From Microglena sp. YARC (lineage: Eukaryota > Chlorophyta > Chlorophyceae > Chlamydomonadales > Chlamydomonadaceae), in the NCBI GenBank assembly GCA_022414725.1, contig CM039464.1, positions 30,630,261 through 30,694,260 on the forward strand: a stretch of DNA of 64,000 nucleotides. The letters run 5' to 3'. The translations under genes and the position numbers were made by a program. Numbering within the stretch: position 1 is the first letter of the stretch; every line of letters begins with the position of its first letter. Positions 1-12,405 of the stretch are shown piece after piece. The notes below the pieces were generated by a model that ran no database searches, was not told the origin of the DNA, and saw nothing but the letters and a program-made list of their open reading frames with translations.

Positions 1-134
1 TCGCAGACGCTGCGAAGTGGAGGGTGGTGGTGCTGCTCCACACTGCAGTGCTTGCCTTGGTCCCTCCCCCCCCCCCCTCCCCACATCCCCATCCTCCTTT
101 TACCCCTTAAACCCAAACCCCTAAGATCACCCAC
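1..134 (-). repeat. Partial second copy of TPR exon 3' edge
   Basis: Positions 1-50 repeat the end of the neighbouring TPR exon (about 150-215), including the segment reading TTTLHFAASA on the minus strand. The spacer contains a CCCTTAAACCCAAACCCCTAAG-like run related to TTTAGGG repeats. The copy runs off the left edge, so the real downstream splice junction of the exon cannot be placed with certainty. Confidence 0.6.
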
Positions 135-445
135 ATTAGCCATGTTGTTCATCGCAGACGCTGCGAAATGCAGGGTGGTGGTGTTGCTCCACGCTGCATT
201 GCTTGCCTTGGTCCCTTCACCCCCGCCCTCCCCCTCATCACCGCCACCCTCCTCAGCGCCAGCAGCATCGTCTGCTCCAGAACCAGTTTCGGCTGAGCTA
301 TCAGCAGGCGGAGCAGGTGAGGGGACGACAGTTGTCTTGGCCCCCAAGAGCTCTGAATAGATGTCCAATGCCTGCTGGTTTATCTGCTCTGCTTCTTCGT
401 ACTCACGCTTGCGCTGAAGTACGTACGCTAGGTTCATCAAGCCAG
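135..445 (-). CDS. Internal exon of TPR (kinesin-light-chain-type) protein
   Basis: Minus-strand exon with acceptor GATGCAG|CTGG at 445/446. The suggested donor is AAT|GTGGGT at 135, but reading could continue to the window edge. The 103 codons open with a TPR helix pair (LMNLAYVLQRKREYEEAEQI, then ALDIYSELLG), followed by an acidic, glycine/alanine-rich insert (about residues 45-80) and the start of another TPR helix (SAMNNMAN). Joined to the exon at 2005-2144, the split codon G+CT gives RTAAGLMNLA, exactly the HPxTAxxLxNLA spacing of KLC/TPR_12 repeats. Such repeats are protein-interaction scaffolds. The Gly/Glu-rich insert is unusual inside a TPR array. Earlier and later exons are outside what I can resolve. 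Confidence 0.72.
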
Positions 446-1240
446 CTGCATCGCGATTTGCACATGATCATTTTAAATATGATAATATTGTTTGATTTGC
501 ACATGATCGTTTTAAATATGATAATATTGTTTGAATTTATCCAAATAATCATGAAGCCAGCTGCATCGCAATTTGCAAACGATCGTGTTTATCGTTCTAT
601 TATTGTTTGTATCCATCAAAATAATCATCAAGCCAGCTGCATCGTGATTTGAACATGATCATTTAAAGTATGATAATATTGATTGAGTTGATCCAAGCAA
701 TCATCAAGCAAGCTCCACTTGATTTGTACTAATAACATAATTATAATGTAATGTATTAATAGCATAATTATAATGGTATGCATGAATAACATAATTTTGT
801 TTAAATTGGTCCAAATAATCATCAGACCAGCTGCATCGTGATCAGCACATGAATGTTTTTTATATCAATCTATTTTCCAAACAATCATCAAGCAAGCTCC
901 ACATGATTTGTTTTAATAACATAATTATAATATAATGTATTAATAACATAATTATAATATAATGTATTAATAACATCATTATTATGTAAAAAACTAATAA
1001 CATGTTTTAATGGAATGTATTAATAACATAATTATATATAATGTATTAATAACATAATTATTATGTAAAAAACTAATAACATGTTTTTAATGGAATGTAT
1101 TAATACATAATTATAATATAATGTATTAATAACATAATTATTATGTAAAAACTAATAACATGTTTTTAATGGAATGTATTAATAACATAACATTATTTGA
1201 ATCCATCCAAATAATCATTAAGCCTGGGTGCATCCCCTCC
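446..1240. repeat. Acceptor-edge copies and AT-rich minisatellite
   Basis: Intron of the TPR gene. The acceptor edge of the 135-445 exon (CATCAAGCCAGCTGCATCG on the plus strand) recurs at about 552, 630, 705, 821, 885 and, degenerate, 1213. Between copies are AT-rich units of the type TAATAACATAATTATAATGT (about 725-1190). No coding sequence seen. Confidence 0.75.
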
Positions 1241-2004
1241 CCCCCCCCATCCCTTCCCCCCCCCCCCCCCCACACACACACAGACAACCCACCCACCCAC
1301 CCCACCACCCACCTGCAGTGCGCTGATGCTGCATCCCGTACAGGGACAGATACATGGAGAAGCATCGCCTGCTAGTGGACTCTGCCTCATTCAACCTTTT
1401 CCCCCTCCCCCTCCCCACCCACCCACAGGGACCCCCCTCCATCCCAGCAACCCCGCACACACCCGCACACATCCACACCCACACACCACCCACACACCCA
1501 TACATACACCCACACACCTGCAGTGCGCTGATGCTGCATCCCGTACAGGGACTGATACATGGAGAGGCATCGCCTGCTAGTGGACTCTGCTTCATTCAAC
1601 CTTTTCCCCCCCTCCCCCTCCCCACCCGCCCACAGGACCCCCTCCCATCCCAGCACCCCCGCACACACACGCACTCACCCACACACACCACCCACACACC
1701 CATTTAGTATGCCTCCCCACCCACCCACCCAAAGTATGCCTCCCCACCCACCCACCCCCGAAACACACACACCCATACCCTCTCCCTCCTCCCACCCACC
1801 CCACCCACATGCAGTGCGCTGCTGCTGCATCCCGTACAGGAACTGAATCATGGACAGGCATCGCCTGCTAGTGAAATCTGCCTCATTCAACCTTTCCCCC
1901 CCCTCCCCCCCCCACCCACCCACATGACCCCTCCTCCATCCCAGCACCCCCGCACACATCCACACCCACACACCACCCACACACCCATACATCCACCCAC
2001 CCAC
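1241..2004. repeat. 3'-edge array of TPR exon (three copies)
   Basis: Three imperfect copies of the last 80-90 nt of the exon at 2005-2144, with its donor, lie at about 1317-1402, 1520-1603 and 1811-1893. Each still encodes LNEAESTSRRCL on the minus strand and each ends in a CTGCAG or ATGCAG donor context. Spacers are CA/CCCA-rich low-complexity DNA. Confidence 0.8.
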
Positions 2005-2144
2005 CTGCAGTGCGCTGATGCTGTATCCCGTACAAGGACTGTATCATGGATAGGCATCGCCTGCTAGTGGACTCTGCCTCATTCAACCTCTTCAGATGGA
2101 CCATAGCGGCTGACAGGTTGGTCAAAGTGTCCACCACCACTTGC
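2005..2144 (-). CDS. Internal exon of TPR (kinesin-light-chain-type) protein
   Basis: 140-nt minus-strand exon: acceptor CCCCCAG|GCAAG at 2144/2145, donor ACTGCAG|GTGGGT at 2005/2004, 46 full codons plus one split base at each end. It encodes VVDTLTNLSAAMVHLKRLNE, then AESTSRRCLSMIQSLYGIQH and QRTA. This is one complete KLC-type TPR (H-x-V-x-x-T-L-x-N-L-x ... EAE-x-x-x-RRxL ... G-x-x-H-x-x-TA). Phase matches the exon at 135-445. I take this copy as functional because it is the only one containing both exon halves; flanking copies hold only the 5' or the 3' half. Function is probably scaffolding, partner unknown. Confidence 0.75.
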
Positions 2145-2830
2145 CTGGGGGTGCGTGTGGGTCAGGGGTGTAAGTGTGGATGTGGGTGAGGGTGTTGGTG
2201 GTAGTGGTGGTGTTGGTGATGGTGTTGAGTTCGAAATCGACAAGTCGGTTAGTGTGTCCACCACCACTTGCCTGGAGGTGCGTGTGGGGCGTGGGTGCGG
2301 GGTGATGTTGGTGTTGGTGTTGGTGGTGTTGGTGTTGGTGGTGGCAATTCTACCTCGTCCAAGCTCTTCAGGTGTACCATAGCGGATGACAGGTTGGTCA
2401 GTGTGTCCACCACCACTTGCCTGGACGTGCGTGTGGGGTGTGGGGCGTGGGTGAGGGGTGTGGGTGTTGTTGGTGGAAGTGGTGGTGTTGGTGATGGTGT
2501 TGAGTTCGACAAGTTGGTTAGTGTGTCCACCACCACTTGCCTGGAGGTGCGTGTGGGGTGTGGGTGAGGGGTGTGGGTGTGGGGAGTGGGTGTGGGGAGT
2601 GGGTGTGGATGAGGGTGTTGGTGGAAGTGGTGATGTTGGTGATGGTGTTGAGTTCGACAAGTCGGTTAGTGTGTCCACCACCACTTGCCTGGAGGTGTGT
2701 GTGGGGTGTGGGTGTGGGGTGATGGTGGTGGTGGTGGTGTTGGTGGTCGTGATGGCAATTCTACCTTGTCCAAGCTCTTCAGGTGTATCATAGCGGATGA
2801 CAGGTTGGTCAGTGAAATTTGGCCTGGACA
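2145..2830. repeat. 5'-edge array of TPR exon (five copies)
   Basis: The acceptor plus first codons of the exon (minus strand QVVVDTLTNLS) recur at about 2244, 2345-2432, 2500, 2650 and 2755-2830. The two longer copies also carry SAMVHLKSLDEVE or close variants. Spacers are GTGTGGGT/GGTGTTGGT-rich. Upstream exons of this gene were not found to the right. Confidence 0.78.
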
Positions 2831-5360
2831 TTCTTAGAGCATTAGCCTAAAGCTCATTAATGTTGAAGGCAAAGGCAAGGCAAAAGGGACATTATGCTTA
2901 TCAAAGCTAACTATTATTGGTGCTGTCTAGAAGCTGCTGCGAGTAGCCTAACAGAAAATGGTACAATAAATAGTAAAATTCAAGTAATTTAAAGTAAATA
3001 AATGGTGGAAGAAAATGGACCTATGCCTAACGCCTGGTGCTCATTCACTCACTCACTCACTCATGTGGCTTGGTTTTGCCAGATCTTGTATGTGGTCTTG
3101 AGTACTGCCCTTATTAATGCTTTGGCAGTACTGCCCTCTTTAATGCTTTGGGATTACTGCCCGTAGTAATGCTTCGGGAGTCCTGTCCTCATTAACATGA
3201 ATTTTTATTTCCGCTTTATGTAGCGATCGCTAGTTTGGACCCTGTTTTAGCGAAATTATAGCTTTAAAAAAGTTTTTCAAAAGTGCTTTTATTTTGTTAG
3301 CCTCAATGGCCCTGTAAGCTATAAAAGCTACACAAAGCACTAAAACACTGTCCCTGGAGAAGGCCTAAAACCATTAAGCTAGAAGAAACCCACTTTCATG
3401 TTTGAAAAAAACATCACTGCTCATTAATGCTTCGGCATATTATGCTTATCAATACTTACTATTATTGGAGATGTCTAGAATCTGCTGTGAGTAGCCCAAC
3501 AGAAAATGGTAAAATAAATGGTGGAAGAAAATGGACTTATGCCTAACCCCTGGCACTCACTCACTCAAGGACCCACTCACTCATTCACTCACTCACTCAC
3601 TCATTCACATACTCACTCACTCGCTCACTCTTACTCTCTCACTCTTACTCACTCTCTCACTCACTCTCACTCACACATTCACTCACTCACTTACTCACTC
3701 ACCCACTCACTTACTCAGATGAAACGGTTTACACTGTTAAACAGCTGTCCTGCTGCAATACATAGGCGCAGGCTCATCATTTACTCACTCCCTCAGTCAC
3801 TCATTCACTCATTCAATCACTCACGCACTTATTCACCCACTCACTCACGCACTCACACTCACACACTCACTCACTCACAGGCTCCCTCCATCCCTCCCTC
3901 CCTCACTGACGCACTCACTCACTCATTCACACACTCACACTCACTTACTCTCACTCACTCACTGACCCTCCCTCTCCCCCTCTCACTCACTCACTCACTC
4001 ACTTACTCACCACCCTCACTGTACTCAGATGAAAACGGTTTACACTGTTAAACAGGCTGTCCTGCTGCAATACATTTAGGCGCAGGCTCATCATTATTAC
4101 GTCACTCACTCAGTCACTCATTCACTCATTATTCACGTCACGCACTTATTCACCCACTCACGTCACGCAACACCTCACACGACTCACACACTCACTCACT
4201 CACGAGGCTCCGTCCATCACCCTCCTCCGCTCACTGACGCACTCACTCACTCATTACACACTCACACTCACTTACTCTCACTCACCTCACTGACCCTCCC
4301 TCTCCCCTCTCACTCACGTCCACTCACTCACTTAACTCACCCACTCACTTACTCAGATGAAACGGTTTACAACTGTTTAAGACAGCTGTCCTGCTGCAAT
4401 ACATAGGCGCAGGCTCATCATTTACTCATCACTCACTCACTCATTCACTACAATCGAATCAATCGACGGCACTTATTCACTTCACTCACTCACACACTCA
4501 CTCACTCACCATTCGTCACACACTCACTCAACGCACTCACTCACAGGCTACCTTCATGCCCTCCCTCCCTCACTGCACTGATCACTGAATTCAGCAATCA
4601 CTCCTCACTTACTCAGATGAAAGAGCGGTTTACACTGTTTATAACAGCGGCCCTGCCGCAATACTTGGCTGAGGCTCATCACTTACTCAATCACTCCACT
4701 CCACAATCATTCACTAAATCAAGCACTCCTTACTCACTTCACTCAGCTCACTCACATCAATCACATCACTCATTATTCACTAAAAATTCAATCACTCACT
4801 TACTCAATCACTCACTCTCACTCACAAAACACTGACTCACTCACTCTCGTCCACTCACTCAGACTTGCTTATGGCTTGGCCATATCCTTGTTCCATGGGT
4901 CCCTTGAGTACTGCCCGTTATTAAGCCTTTCGGCAGTACTGCCCTCTTTAAATGCTTTGGAAGTACTGCCTGTAGTATATTGCTTCGGGAGTACTGACTC
5001 ATTAAATGCTTTGGGAGTACTGCCTGTAGTAATGCTTCGGCAGTCTGACCTCATTATATGCTTTGGGAGTAGCTGCCTGTAGTAATACTTCGGCAGTACT
5101 GACCTCATTAATGCTTCGGCATATTATGCTTATCAATGCTTACTATTGTGGGAGCTGTCTATAAATTGGACTCTGCTGACGCCTCGTGCTCACATCACTC
5201 TCACTTACTCACGTCACTCACTCACGCACGATACTCACTACTCTCACTCACTCCTCACTCACGCTTTGCTTGGCTTGGCCATATCTTGTCCATGGTATTG
5301 AGTATCTGTCCTCATCAATACTTCAGCTTGCTGGTGATCGCCAGCTTTTACGCTGTCAGG
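2831..5360. repeat. CTCA-rich low-complexity region
   Basis: No gene seen. Dominated by ACTC/CTCA repeats (about 3550-4860). These are interrupted four times by a roughly 70-bp unit beginning AGATGAAACGGTTTACACTG (about 3716, 4027, 4355, 4615). A second unit, AGTACTGCCTGTAGTAATGC with variants, recurs at 3100-3190 and 4905-5120. Copies between 4080 and 4860 show many single-base indels relative to 3520-4080. Confidence 0.7.
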
Positions 5361-6091
5361 GTTTAAAGGTGTTTGAGGTTGGGTTGGGTTGGTGGGTTTG
5401 GAGTTGGGATATTGGGTTGGGTTGCGGATTGCGTCTAGCTCTACTGTTCAGGTTTTAGGGTGTCGCTGCTTAGGCTGTTGTTGAATTATAGTTGGATTTG
5501 GTTTTGGTTTGGTTTGGTTTTGTATTATACACCAATTGGTTCATTGGTTTTTGATTAGGAAACTGGTTGTTTGGATTAATTTTGCTTGGTTTTGACTAAT
5601 TTGGTATAATTTGGATTAGTTTGGATTGGATTGATTTGGTTTTTGTCTGGCTTGGTTTGGATTTGTTTGGCTTGGATCTGGTTTAAGAGTAGTTTGGTTT
5701 TGGATTTAGTTCGGATGGTTAGAACCAGATTGGCTGGGTTAGTTTTGGTTTTGCTTGGAATTCAGCTTTGGTTCTGGTGCAACATTACTGCCACGACACA
5801 TGTAAAATGTTGTCTTATTGCATGCATTAATAAAATGGTGACAAGAAACGTAGAATGAAATTGTTGCAAACGCATGCCACCCCCCCCCGAGTAATCGTAC
5901 AGATCAGACCAAGCAGAAACCCCCCCCCCCCCCCCCCGCCCCCCCGAGTAATCGTAAGATGCAGACAAGCAGACTTGCCCCCCCCCCCCCCTCCCCCCCC
6001 GCCCGAGTAACGTAGATCAGACAAGCAGACATCCCCCACCCGCGCCCCCCCCCAAGGAATCCGTAGATCCAGACACAGACCTGCACATCTT
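5361..6091. repeat. TTGGTTTGG-rich and C-tract minisatellites
   Basis: 5370-5780 is a loose GGTTTGGATT-type minisatellite. 5880-6091 has C-runs separated by CGAGTAATCGTA and CAGACAAGCAGAC units. No gene seen. The C-run array ends at the assembly gap. Confidence 0.65.
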
Positions 6092-7091
6092 NNNNNNNNN
6101 NNNNNNNNNNNNNNNNNNNNNNNNNNNNNNNNNNNNNNNNNNNNNNNNNNNNNNNNNNNNNNNNNNNNNNNNNNNNNNNNNNNNNNNNNNNNNNNNNNNN
6201 NNNNNNNNNNNNNNNNNNNNNNNNNNNNNNNNNNNNNNNNNNNNNNNNNNNNNNNNNNNNNNNNNNNNNNNNNNNNNNNNNNNNNNNNNNNNNNNNNNNN
6301 NNNNNNNNNNNNNNNNNNNNNNNNNNNNNNNNNNNNNNNNNNNNNNNNNNNNNNNNNNNNNNNNNNNNNNNNNNNNNNNNNNNNNNNNNNNNNNNNNNNN
6401 NNNNNNNNNNNNNNNNNNNNNNNNNNNNNNNNNNNNNNNNNNNNNNNNNNNNNNNNNNNNNNNNNNNNNNNNNNNNNNNNNNNNNNNNNNNNNNNNNNNN
6501 NNNNNNNNNNNNNNNNNNNNNNNNNNNNNNNNNNNNNNNNNNNNNNNNNNNNNNNNNNNNNNNNNNNNNNNNNNNNNNNNNNNNNNNNNNNNNNNNNNNN
6601 NNNNNNNNNNNNNNNNNNNNNNNNNNNNNNNNNNNNNNNNNNNNNNNNNNNNNNNNNNNNNNNNNNNNNNNNNNNNNNNNNNNNNNNNNNNNNNNNNNNN
6701 NNNNNNNNNNNNNNNNNNNNNNNNNNNNNNNNNNNNNNNNNNNNNNNNNNNNNNNNNNNNNNNNNNNNNNNNNNNNNNNNNNNNNNNNNNNNNNNNNNNN
6801 NNNNNNNNNNNNNNNNNNNNNNNNNNNNNNNNNNNNNNNNNNNNNNNNNNNNNNNNNNNNNNNNNNNNNNNNNNNNNNNNNNNNNNNNNNNNNNNNNNNN
6901 NNNNNNNNNNNNNNNNNNNNNNNNNNNNNNNNNNNNNNNNNNNNNNNNNNNNNNNNNNNNNNNNNNNNNNNNNNNNNNNNNNNNNNNNNNNNNNNNNNNN
7001 NNNNNNNNNNNNNNNNNNNNNNNNNNNNNNNNNNNNNNNNNNNNNNNNNNNNNNNNNNNNNNNNNNNNNNNNNNNNNNNNNNNNNNNNNNN
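6092..7091. other. Assembly gap of exactly 1000 N
   Basis: A round-number run of N, i.e. a placeholder of unknown true size. It hides the left boundary of the 13.9-kb tandem duplication. Confidence 0.99.
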
Positions 7092-7437
7092 CTCTCTAAG
7101 CTGTGTACAGTTAAGCATAGGCGGCACTTGACTCAACTCTGCTTAGGATGTCCGTCTGCTCCACACAGTACACTAACGAAACCTACCGTATTGTTACTTC
7201 TCCTTATAGATTCGACCTGTTGTCGCACTAGTGCTTCGACATCGTCACGCCAATTCCTCGGCCTTCCAACTTTACTTCGGCAAAATAGTTCCCCCGCCGC
7301 AAGTTATATTGACTACGATTCAAGTTGGATCATATGAGGCGGACACCTGCACGTGGATAGTCATCCTCCTTTGATGCTTTCATGCGGTTATTGCTGCGTT
7401 GACACACTTATAATCTCTGCCTCATAACGCATTTCTA
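7092..7437 (-). pseudogene. Degraded copy of the 5' part of the LSD1-type exon
   Basis: Recognisable against about 21910-22137 (shared plus-strand stretches GGATGTCCGTCTGCTCCAC, GTTCCCCCGCCGCA, TTTCTAAGAATCAGGTGA) but carries frequent insertions, deletions and substitutions, so no open frame survives. It is either a decayed third copy or low-accuracy sequence next to the gap. Confidence 0.65.
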
Positions 7438-7902
7438 AGAATCAGGTGAGCGTACAGGTGGAGTACAGGTGATGGGGCACATGCGTCAGTACGGAGGTAC
7501 AGGTGATCATACTGGTCGACAGGCTCGTGGCTACAAGTGTGGGAAATCGTACAGGGATTGAGGTTACAGTGGAGAAGAAAAAGGGTCAGTAGATGCCGGA
7601 CTACTGCTACTTTCATTCGGAAAGAAGTCAGGTAAAATAAATGAGGTCATCAAAGGATTTATGTATGCTCTGCCACCCCACTCGAGGTGAGCTTGAGCTT
7701 AGGATCGCGGCGGCTGCCAATGATGTATGCACTGATGCCAGTCGTAAACCCACGATCTCGTGTATACATAACCAAGTAGTGATTTTCTTTGGAATGCAAT
7801 TAAAATAATAATGATAATTAATAAAATAAAATAATAATTAATAATAATAATAATAATAGATAATAACACATATCAAACATGGTATATGCGGTCTGTGCTA
7901 GC
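7438..7902. repeat. Noisy counterpart of 22138-22537 intron start
   Basis: Holds degraded TACAGGTGA units and an AAT microsatellite (about 7800-7860), colinear with the cleaner intron start downstream. No gene. Confidence 0.65.
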
Positions 7903-8757
7903 TATAAGCTACCCCTGGACTGTATAGCTACCCCTGGACTGTATAGCTACCCCTGAGACTGGTTATAGCATCCGCTGTGGACCACTATAGCTACCCCTGG
8001 ACCTGTATAGCTACCCCTGACTGCTATGGCTTACCCCTGGACTGTATAGCTACCCCTGGACCAAAGCTACCCCTGGACTTGTAATTAGCTTACCCCTGAC
8101 TGTATAGCTACCCTGACTGTATAGCTACCCTGACTGTATAGCTACCCCTGGACCCGTATAGCTACCCCTGGACCGATATAGCTTACCCCGGACTTTATAG
8201 CTACCCGCTGACTGCTTATAAGCTACCCCTGACGTATAGCTACCCCTGGACTGATATAGCTTACCCCTGGACTGTATAGCTACCCCTGGACTTGTATAGC
8301 ACCCCCGGGACTGCATATAGCTACCCCTGACTTATAGCTACTCTCCTGGACTGTATAGCTACCCCTGGTACTGGTATAAGCTACCCCTGGACTGTAAAGT
8401 ACCCTGGACTGTAAAAGCTACCCCTTGGTACGTATAGCTACCCCTGGGACTGTATAGCTACCCCTGGACTGTATTAGCTACCCCTGGACTTGTATAGCTA
8501 CCCCTGGACTGAAGCTACCCCTGACCTGTATTATCTCTCTTGGACGTATATACTTACCCCTGACTGTGTTATAGCTTACCCCTGGACTGTATAGGCTACC
8601 CCTGGACTGTATAGCACCCCTGGACTGCGTATAGCTACCCCTGGCCCGTATAGCTACTCCTGACTTGTATTAGCTACCCCTGACTGATTAAGATACCCTA
8701 CTCCTAATAGCTTACCCCTGGACTTTATAAGCTACCCCTGGATGTATAGCTACCCCA
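7903..8757. repeat. 19-bp satellite array, noisy copy
   Basis: About 43 units of CTACCCCTGGACTGTATAG with many one-base indels, ending CTACCCCACGTGCATGCAAG. It is colinear with the much more regular array at 22538-23293. Confidence 0.85.
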
Positions 8758-9100
8758 CGTGCATGCAAGTTCGCACTTATAATTGAATTCTACCTGCTGG
8801 TCTTGGTTGATAGCAGAAACTTGATGAATTTGAATTTGAATCTACCTGTGGCTGGTTCTGTTGATAGCAAAATAAATTGAATGTGAAACTTTACCAGCTG
8901 GGTTCACTGGTGATAGTAAAAATGAATTTGAATTTGAACGTACCATGTCTGCGGTGCTGGTTGGTTGCGAAAATCTCGAAATTTGAAATTCAAACGTACC
9001 ACCTGTGTTCCTGTCGATTAGCAAAAAATGAATTGGATTTGAACATACTATGTCTAGCTGGGTTCTGTTGATTGCAAAAACGAATTTTAAAATTCGAAGC
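8758..9100. repeat. Noisy 3'-edge array of the HET-like exon 2
   Basis: Degraded versions of the 49-bp unit seen cleanly at 23313-23618 (minus-strand core ATCAACCAGAACCCAGCTG). No intact frame. Confidence 0.65.
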
Positions 9101-9268
9101 GTACCAGCGGGTTTGGTTGATTGCAAAAATGTCGATTCCAGAGGAAAATCTTCAGCGGGTTGGGAGTGTGGCACTGCTGTTGGTTACCACTTCTTCTAAT
9201 GGACTGTATGATGGTGGTTGGAAGCGCCACTCAGCAATGGCTGGATGAAGCTGGGTGGGAGCCACCTG
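9101..9268 (-). pseudogene. Frameshifted copy of HET/TIR-like exon 2
   Basis: Colinear with 23619-23777 but with several one-base indels (for example near 9200, 9215, 9232 and 9255) that break the ISHCW to WIDIF frame. The donor region is also altered. Whether this is genuine decay or read error cannot be decided from one sequence. Confidence 0.6.
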
Positions 9269-10975
9269 CAAAGCGTGAGGTTGGTGGTGTTGAAGGGGGT
9301 GGAAGTGGTGGTGATGGTGGTGGTGAGTATGCAGTGAGTGGTGGTGAGTGGTGGTGTGAGTGGTGGTTGGGGGTGGTGAGTGTGAGAGGAGGTGGTGACG
9401 TGGTGGTGAGAGCGGTGGGGATGAGTGGTGGTTGAGATGGTTGAAGTGGCCACTCGGCAATGGCTGATGAAGTGGGCTGGAGCACCTTGGCAGGGTGAGT
9501 GTTGGTGTGAGAAGGGGGAGTAGGTGCGTGAGTCGGTGTGCTGTGGTGGTGATGGGGGGTGGTGAGTGGTGAGAGGAGGTGGTGATGGTGGTGATGAGGG
9601 GGGGTAGTGGTCGTGGTGAGTGGTGGTGAGGTGTGAGTGATGGTGGTGAGTGGTGAATGGTGTGAGAGAGGGAGCTGTGTTGGGCAGTTGGTGAGGCTGA
9701 GTGTGGTGCGTGGGTAGGGTGAGTTCTGAGGTGATGGCGGGTTGATGTCGGGTCGGTGGGCAAGTGGAGTGGTGATGGTTGGCAATGGTGGTGATTCGAT
9801 TGCTGGTTCGTAAGTGTGGTGGCGATGGTGGTGTGAGTGGGAGTGCGTCTGAGTGTGGTGTCCGGTTGGTGGTTATGGTAGCTGGGTGTAGTGGGGAGAG
9901 AATGGTTGGAGTGTGGTGAGGCGGGTGTTTGAGGGAGTTGTGTGGTTTAGTTGTGGGAAGTGGTGGCGGTGCCTGTTGGTGTGAGCCTGGTGGGGTGAGT
10001 GTGTGAGGGTATGGTGTGGTGATGGTGAGCTGGGGGTGGTGGTGGGGAGCCTGGTCGAGTAGTGAGCTGGGCGTGTATGGTCGGAGAGGGTGAGGTTGTG
10101 GGTAGTGCTGGCTGAGGTGATTGTATTGGCTGATGTGATGTCGGCTGGTGAAGGCCGTGGTGAGTGGTGCTTGGTCGGAATGGTAGGTCGCAGTGATCGG
10201 TGTTATTGTGGGAGTGGAGTAGGTGAGGTGGGTGAGTGTGATGTGGAGGTACACTGCAGTGGTGAGTGGGTGGGCCAAGTGGTGGGGTGAGTGTGCGTGC
10301 AATGTTGGGGTGGTCGAATGGCGTGCCGATGGTGGTCGTGAGGTGGTGTGAGGGTGCATGAGTGAGTTGGGAGTGTTGTGACGGTGTTGGTGAGTCGTGA
10401 GTGGGTGATGTGGTAGAAGGGGGCGGATGTGGTGCCGAAGTGTCGGTGGTGAGGGTGATGCATGGTGGATTGGTGGTGTAGAATCAGTGGTGTGCTGAGC
10501 TGGGTGCGTGTAGTGGTGTTGCCGAGTGGTGGTGTCGAGTGCCTGGACGTTAAACGTGTGATGTGATGTGACCTTGGTGGTGGGTGATGGTGAGTGGTGA
10601 TGCTTGCGTGGGGAGTGGGGTGAGATGGGAGGTGAGTGGTGTCGAGTGGTTGGTAAGGTGGATCTGTGGTGGGGTTTGAGTGGCTGATGTTGAGGCGCCT
10701 GAGGGCGGCGTGGTGAGACTGGTGGTGCAAGTGGGATGGTGGTGATGATGGTGGTGGCAAATGGTGGTGGTGAGTGTGATGCTGGAGGTGGCTTTTGCCA
10801 TTGGCGGTAAGGAGGGTGTGAGCTGGGTCTGTATGGTGGTCCGAGTGGATTGGGTGGGTCAGTACAGATCTGGATCTGGTGGTGAGGGGGTGCGAGTGAG
10901 GGTGAGGTGGTCGTGATGTGGTGCGAAGTGGTGTGGTGATGGCGTGAGTCAGGTGAGTGTGAGGCGAGCTGCGAG
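9269..10975. repeat. Noisy GGTGAGTGGT array
   Basis: Degraded counterpart of 23778-25590, with a partial exon-2 5'-edge copy at about 9436-9500. Long open frames here are only Thr/His/Pro/Ser low complexity produced by the repeat on the minus strand. Confidence 0.7.
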
Positions 10976-12405
10976 GGATGATGGCATTGGTAAGAGCCAG
11001 CGGCTGGAGATATACGGTAGGTCTGTTGAGAGGGTGGTGTGCTGAGGCTGATGGTGCGTTTGGTCATCTTCTACCTTTCGATTCTTCCTATCGGTATCGT
11101 AGGGAGGTGTTGACAGCGGTTCCAGCTTCCCATCGATATGTGCTGATGAAAGTGGGAAGGGAGCACGCCCACGGCAGGTTGGATGCTTTGGTGCGTGTAT
11201 GAGGGGGTGAGTGGTGGTGTGAATGGGGGGATTGTGGGGTGACTCGTGTTGTTGAGTTCGGTTGTGGGTTTCGTATATTTGTGGTATTTTTGGCGAAGGG
11301 ATGTAGTGCATTGGTTGATAAGTGGCCACCCACACATGCGATGAAGTGGTGAGCTACCGGCGGGTGAGGCTGTGTCGGCTGAGCAGGGGGTGAAGTATGG
11401 GTGGAGTGGTTGGAGCTTGGTGGAGTGGTGGTACAGTGAGCAAGGGTCGGGGGGTTGAATCTGTAACGAGGCTCACTGTATACGGTTGGCAATGGCACAT
11501 CTTCATGCACACAACACACACACAACAGCTACACAGCTGGCTCTCCTTCCGCATTGCATGCATCCCAAGCTACCGCAGTCATTTACCCACACCATGCGCG
11601 CACCCACACGACGCACACCGCCTCCTCTCGTGTCATGCCACCTGCATGCATGCTACCACACCTGCATTCCTGCATCTGCATTACCTCCCCCTCTTTGGCA
11701 CGCACGCACTGCCACCACCAACCGCGCGTACCTGGGGGTTGACCTACGCACAACATAACACACGGAGCATTCACTTTGCCTCCTGCAGCATGCATGCATC
11801 ATGCACCCATAGCACCCATTGCCTATACCGTGTCATGCGCGGAGGCTGGGAAGTATTTCTGGATGTTCTGTGTGTGGTCCGTTTGAAGTTAGAATGATCG
11901 TGCAGGTGCGCGTCGTGGCGACTGGATCTTTGAGATGTGCCTGTGTGAGGGTGGATGTGTTGTCACCCTATGCCTGCTGTGTGTGGTATGTGTGTGAGTG
12001 TGTGATGAAGATTGTGAGTCAAAACTAACCCGTGCCCCTGCTATGCTCAAATTGAACTTCGGGGTTGTGGAACCATCACGTCCAGCGGCATGCAAGAGGG
12101 ATACAGGCGCAGACACTAGGCTGGTTCGATTGCCTGCGGGTTGGGTCAAATTTGGCGATCGGTGATATGGGTGCACTGTGGACTGAGGAACACGTTTCAG
12201 CCCGAGGTTAGGAGAATATACCCAGCCCGGGTGTGAGGAGGTTAACGGTCCTGTTACCCTAAACCATAAACCCTTAAACCCCACCCCCGGTGGCTGGCAT
12301 AAACCTGGCATAGCTTCCCCCCACCGGCATGCACCATTGCACCGTTCCGGCATTTCCCATGCAATGCCAGCCTGTCTGCCCTGGACTGACGACGACAGCC
12401 CTCAC
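10976..12405. repeat. Noisy counterpart of 25240-26340
   Basis: Includes a degraded exon-2 edge copy (about 11085-11170), TGCATGCATG/ACAC low complexity (11500-11830), a TG-rich stretch (about 11940-12010) and a degraded foldback with CCCTAAACCATAAACCC (about 12060-12380). No intact gene. Confidence 0.6.

Noticed and set aside
3518..4051. THSLTHS-type repeat protein
   Set aside because: Translation of the ACTC microsatellite. It is open in several frames and has no conserved start or splice context.
5904..7136. 410-codon frame across the gap
   Set aside because: Mostly undefined residues from the 1000 N.
9196..11067. 623-codon minus-strand frame
   Set aside because: Noisy copy of the same repeat; low-complexity translation with no domain.
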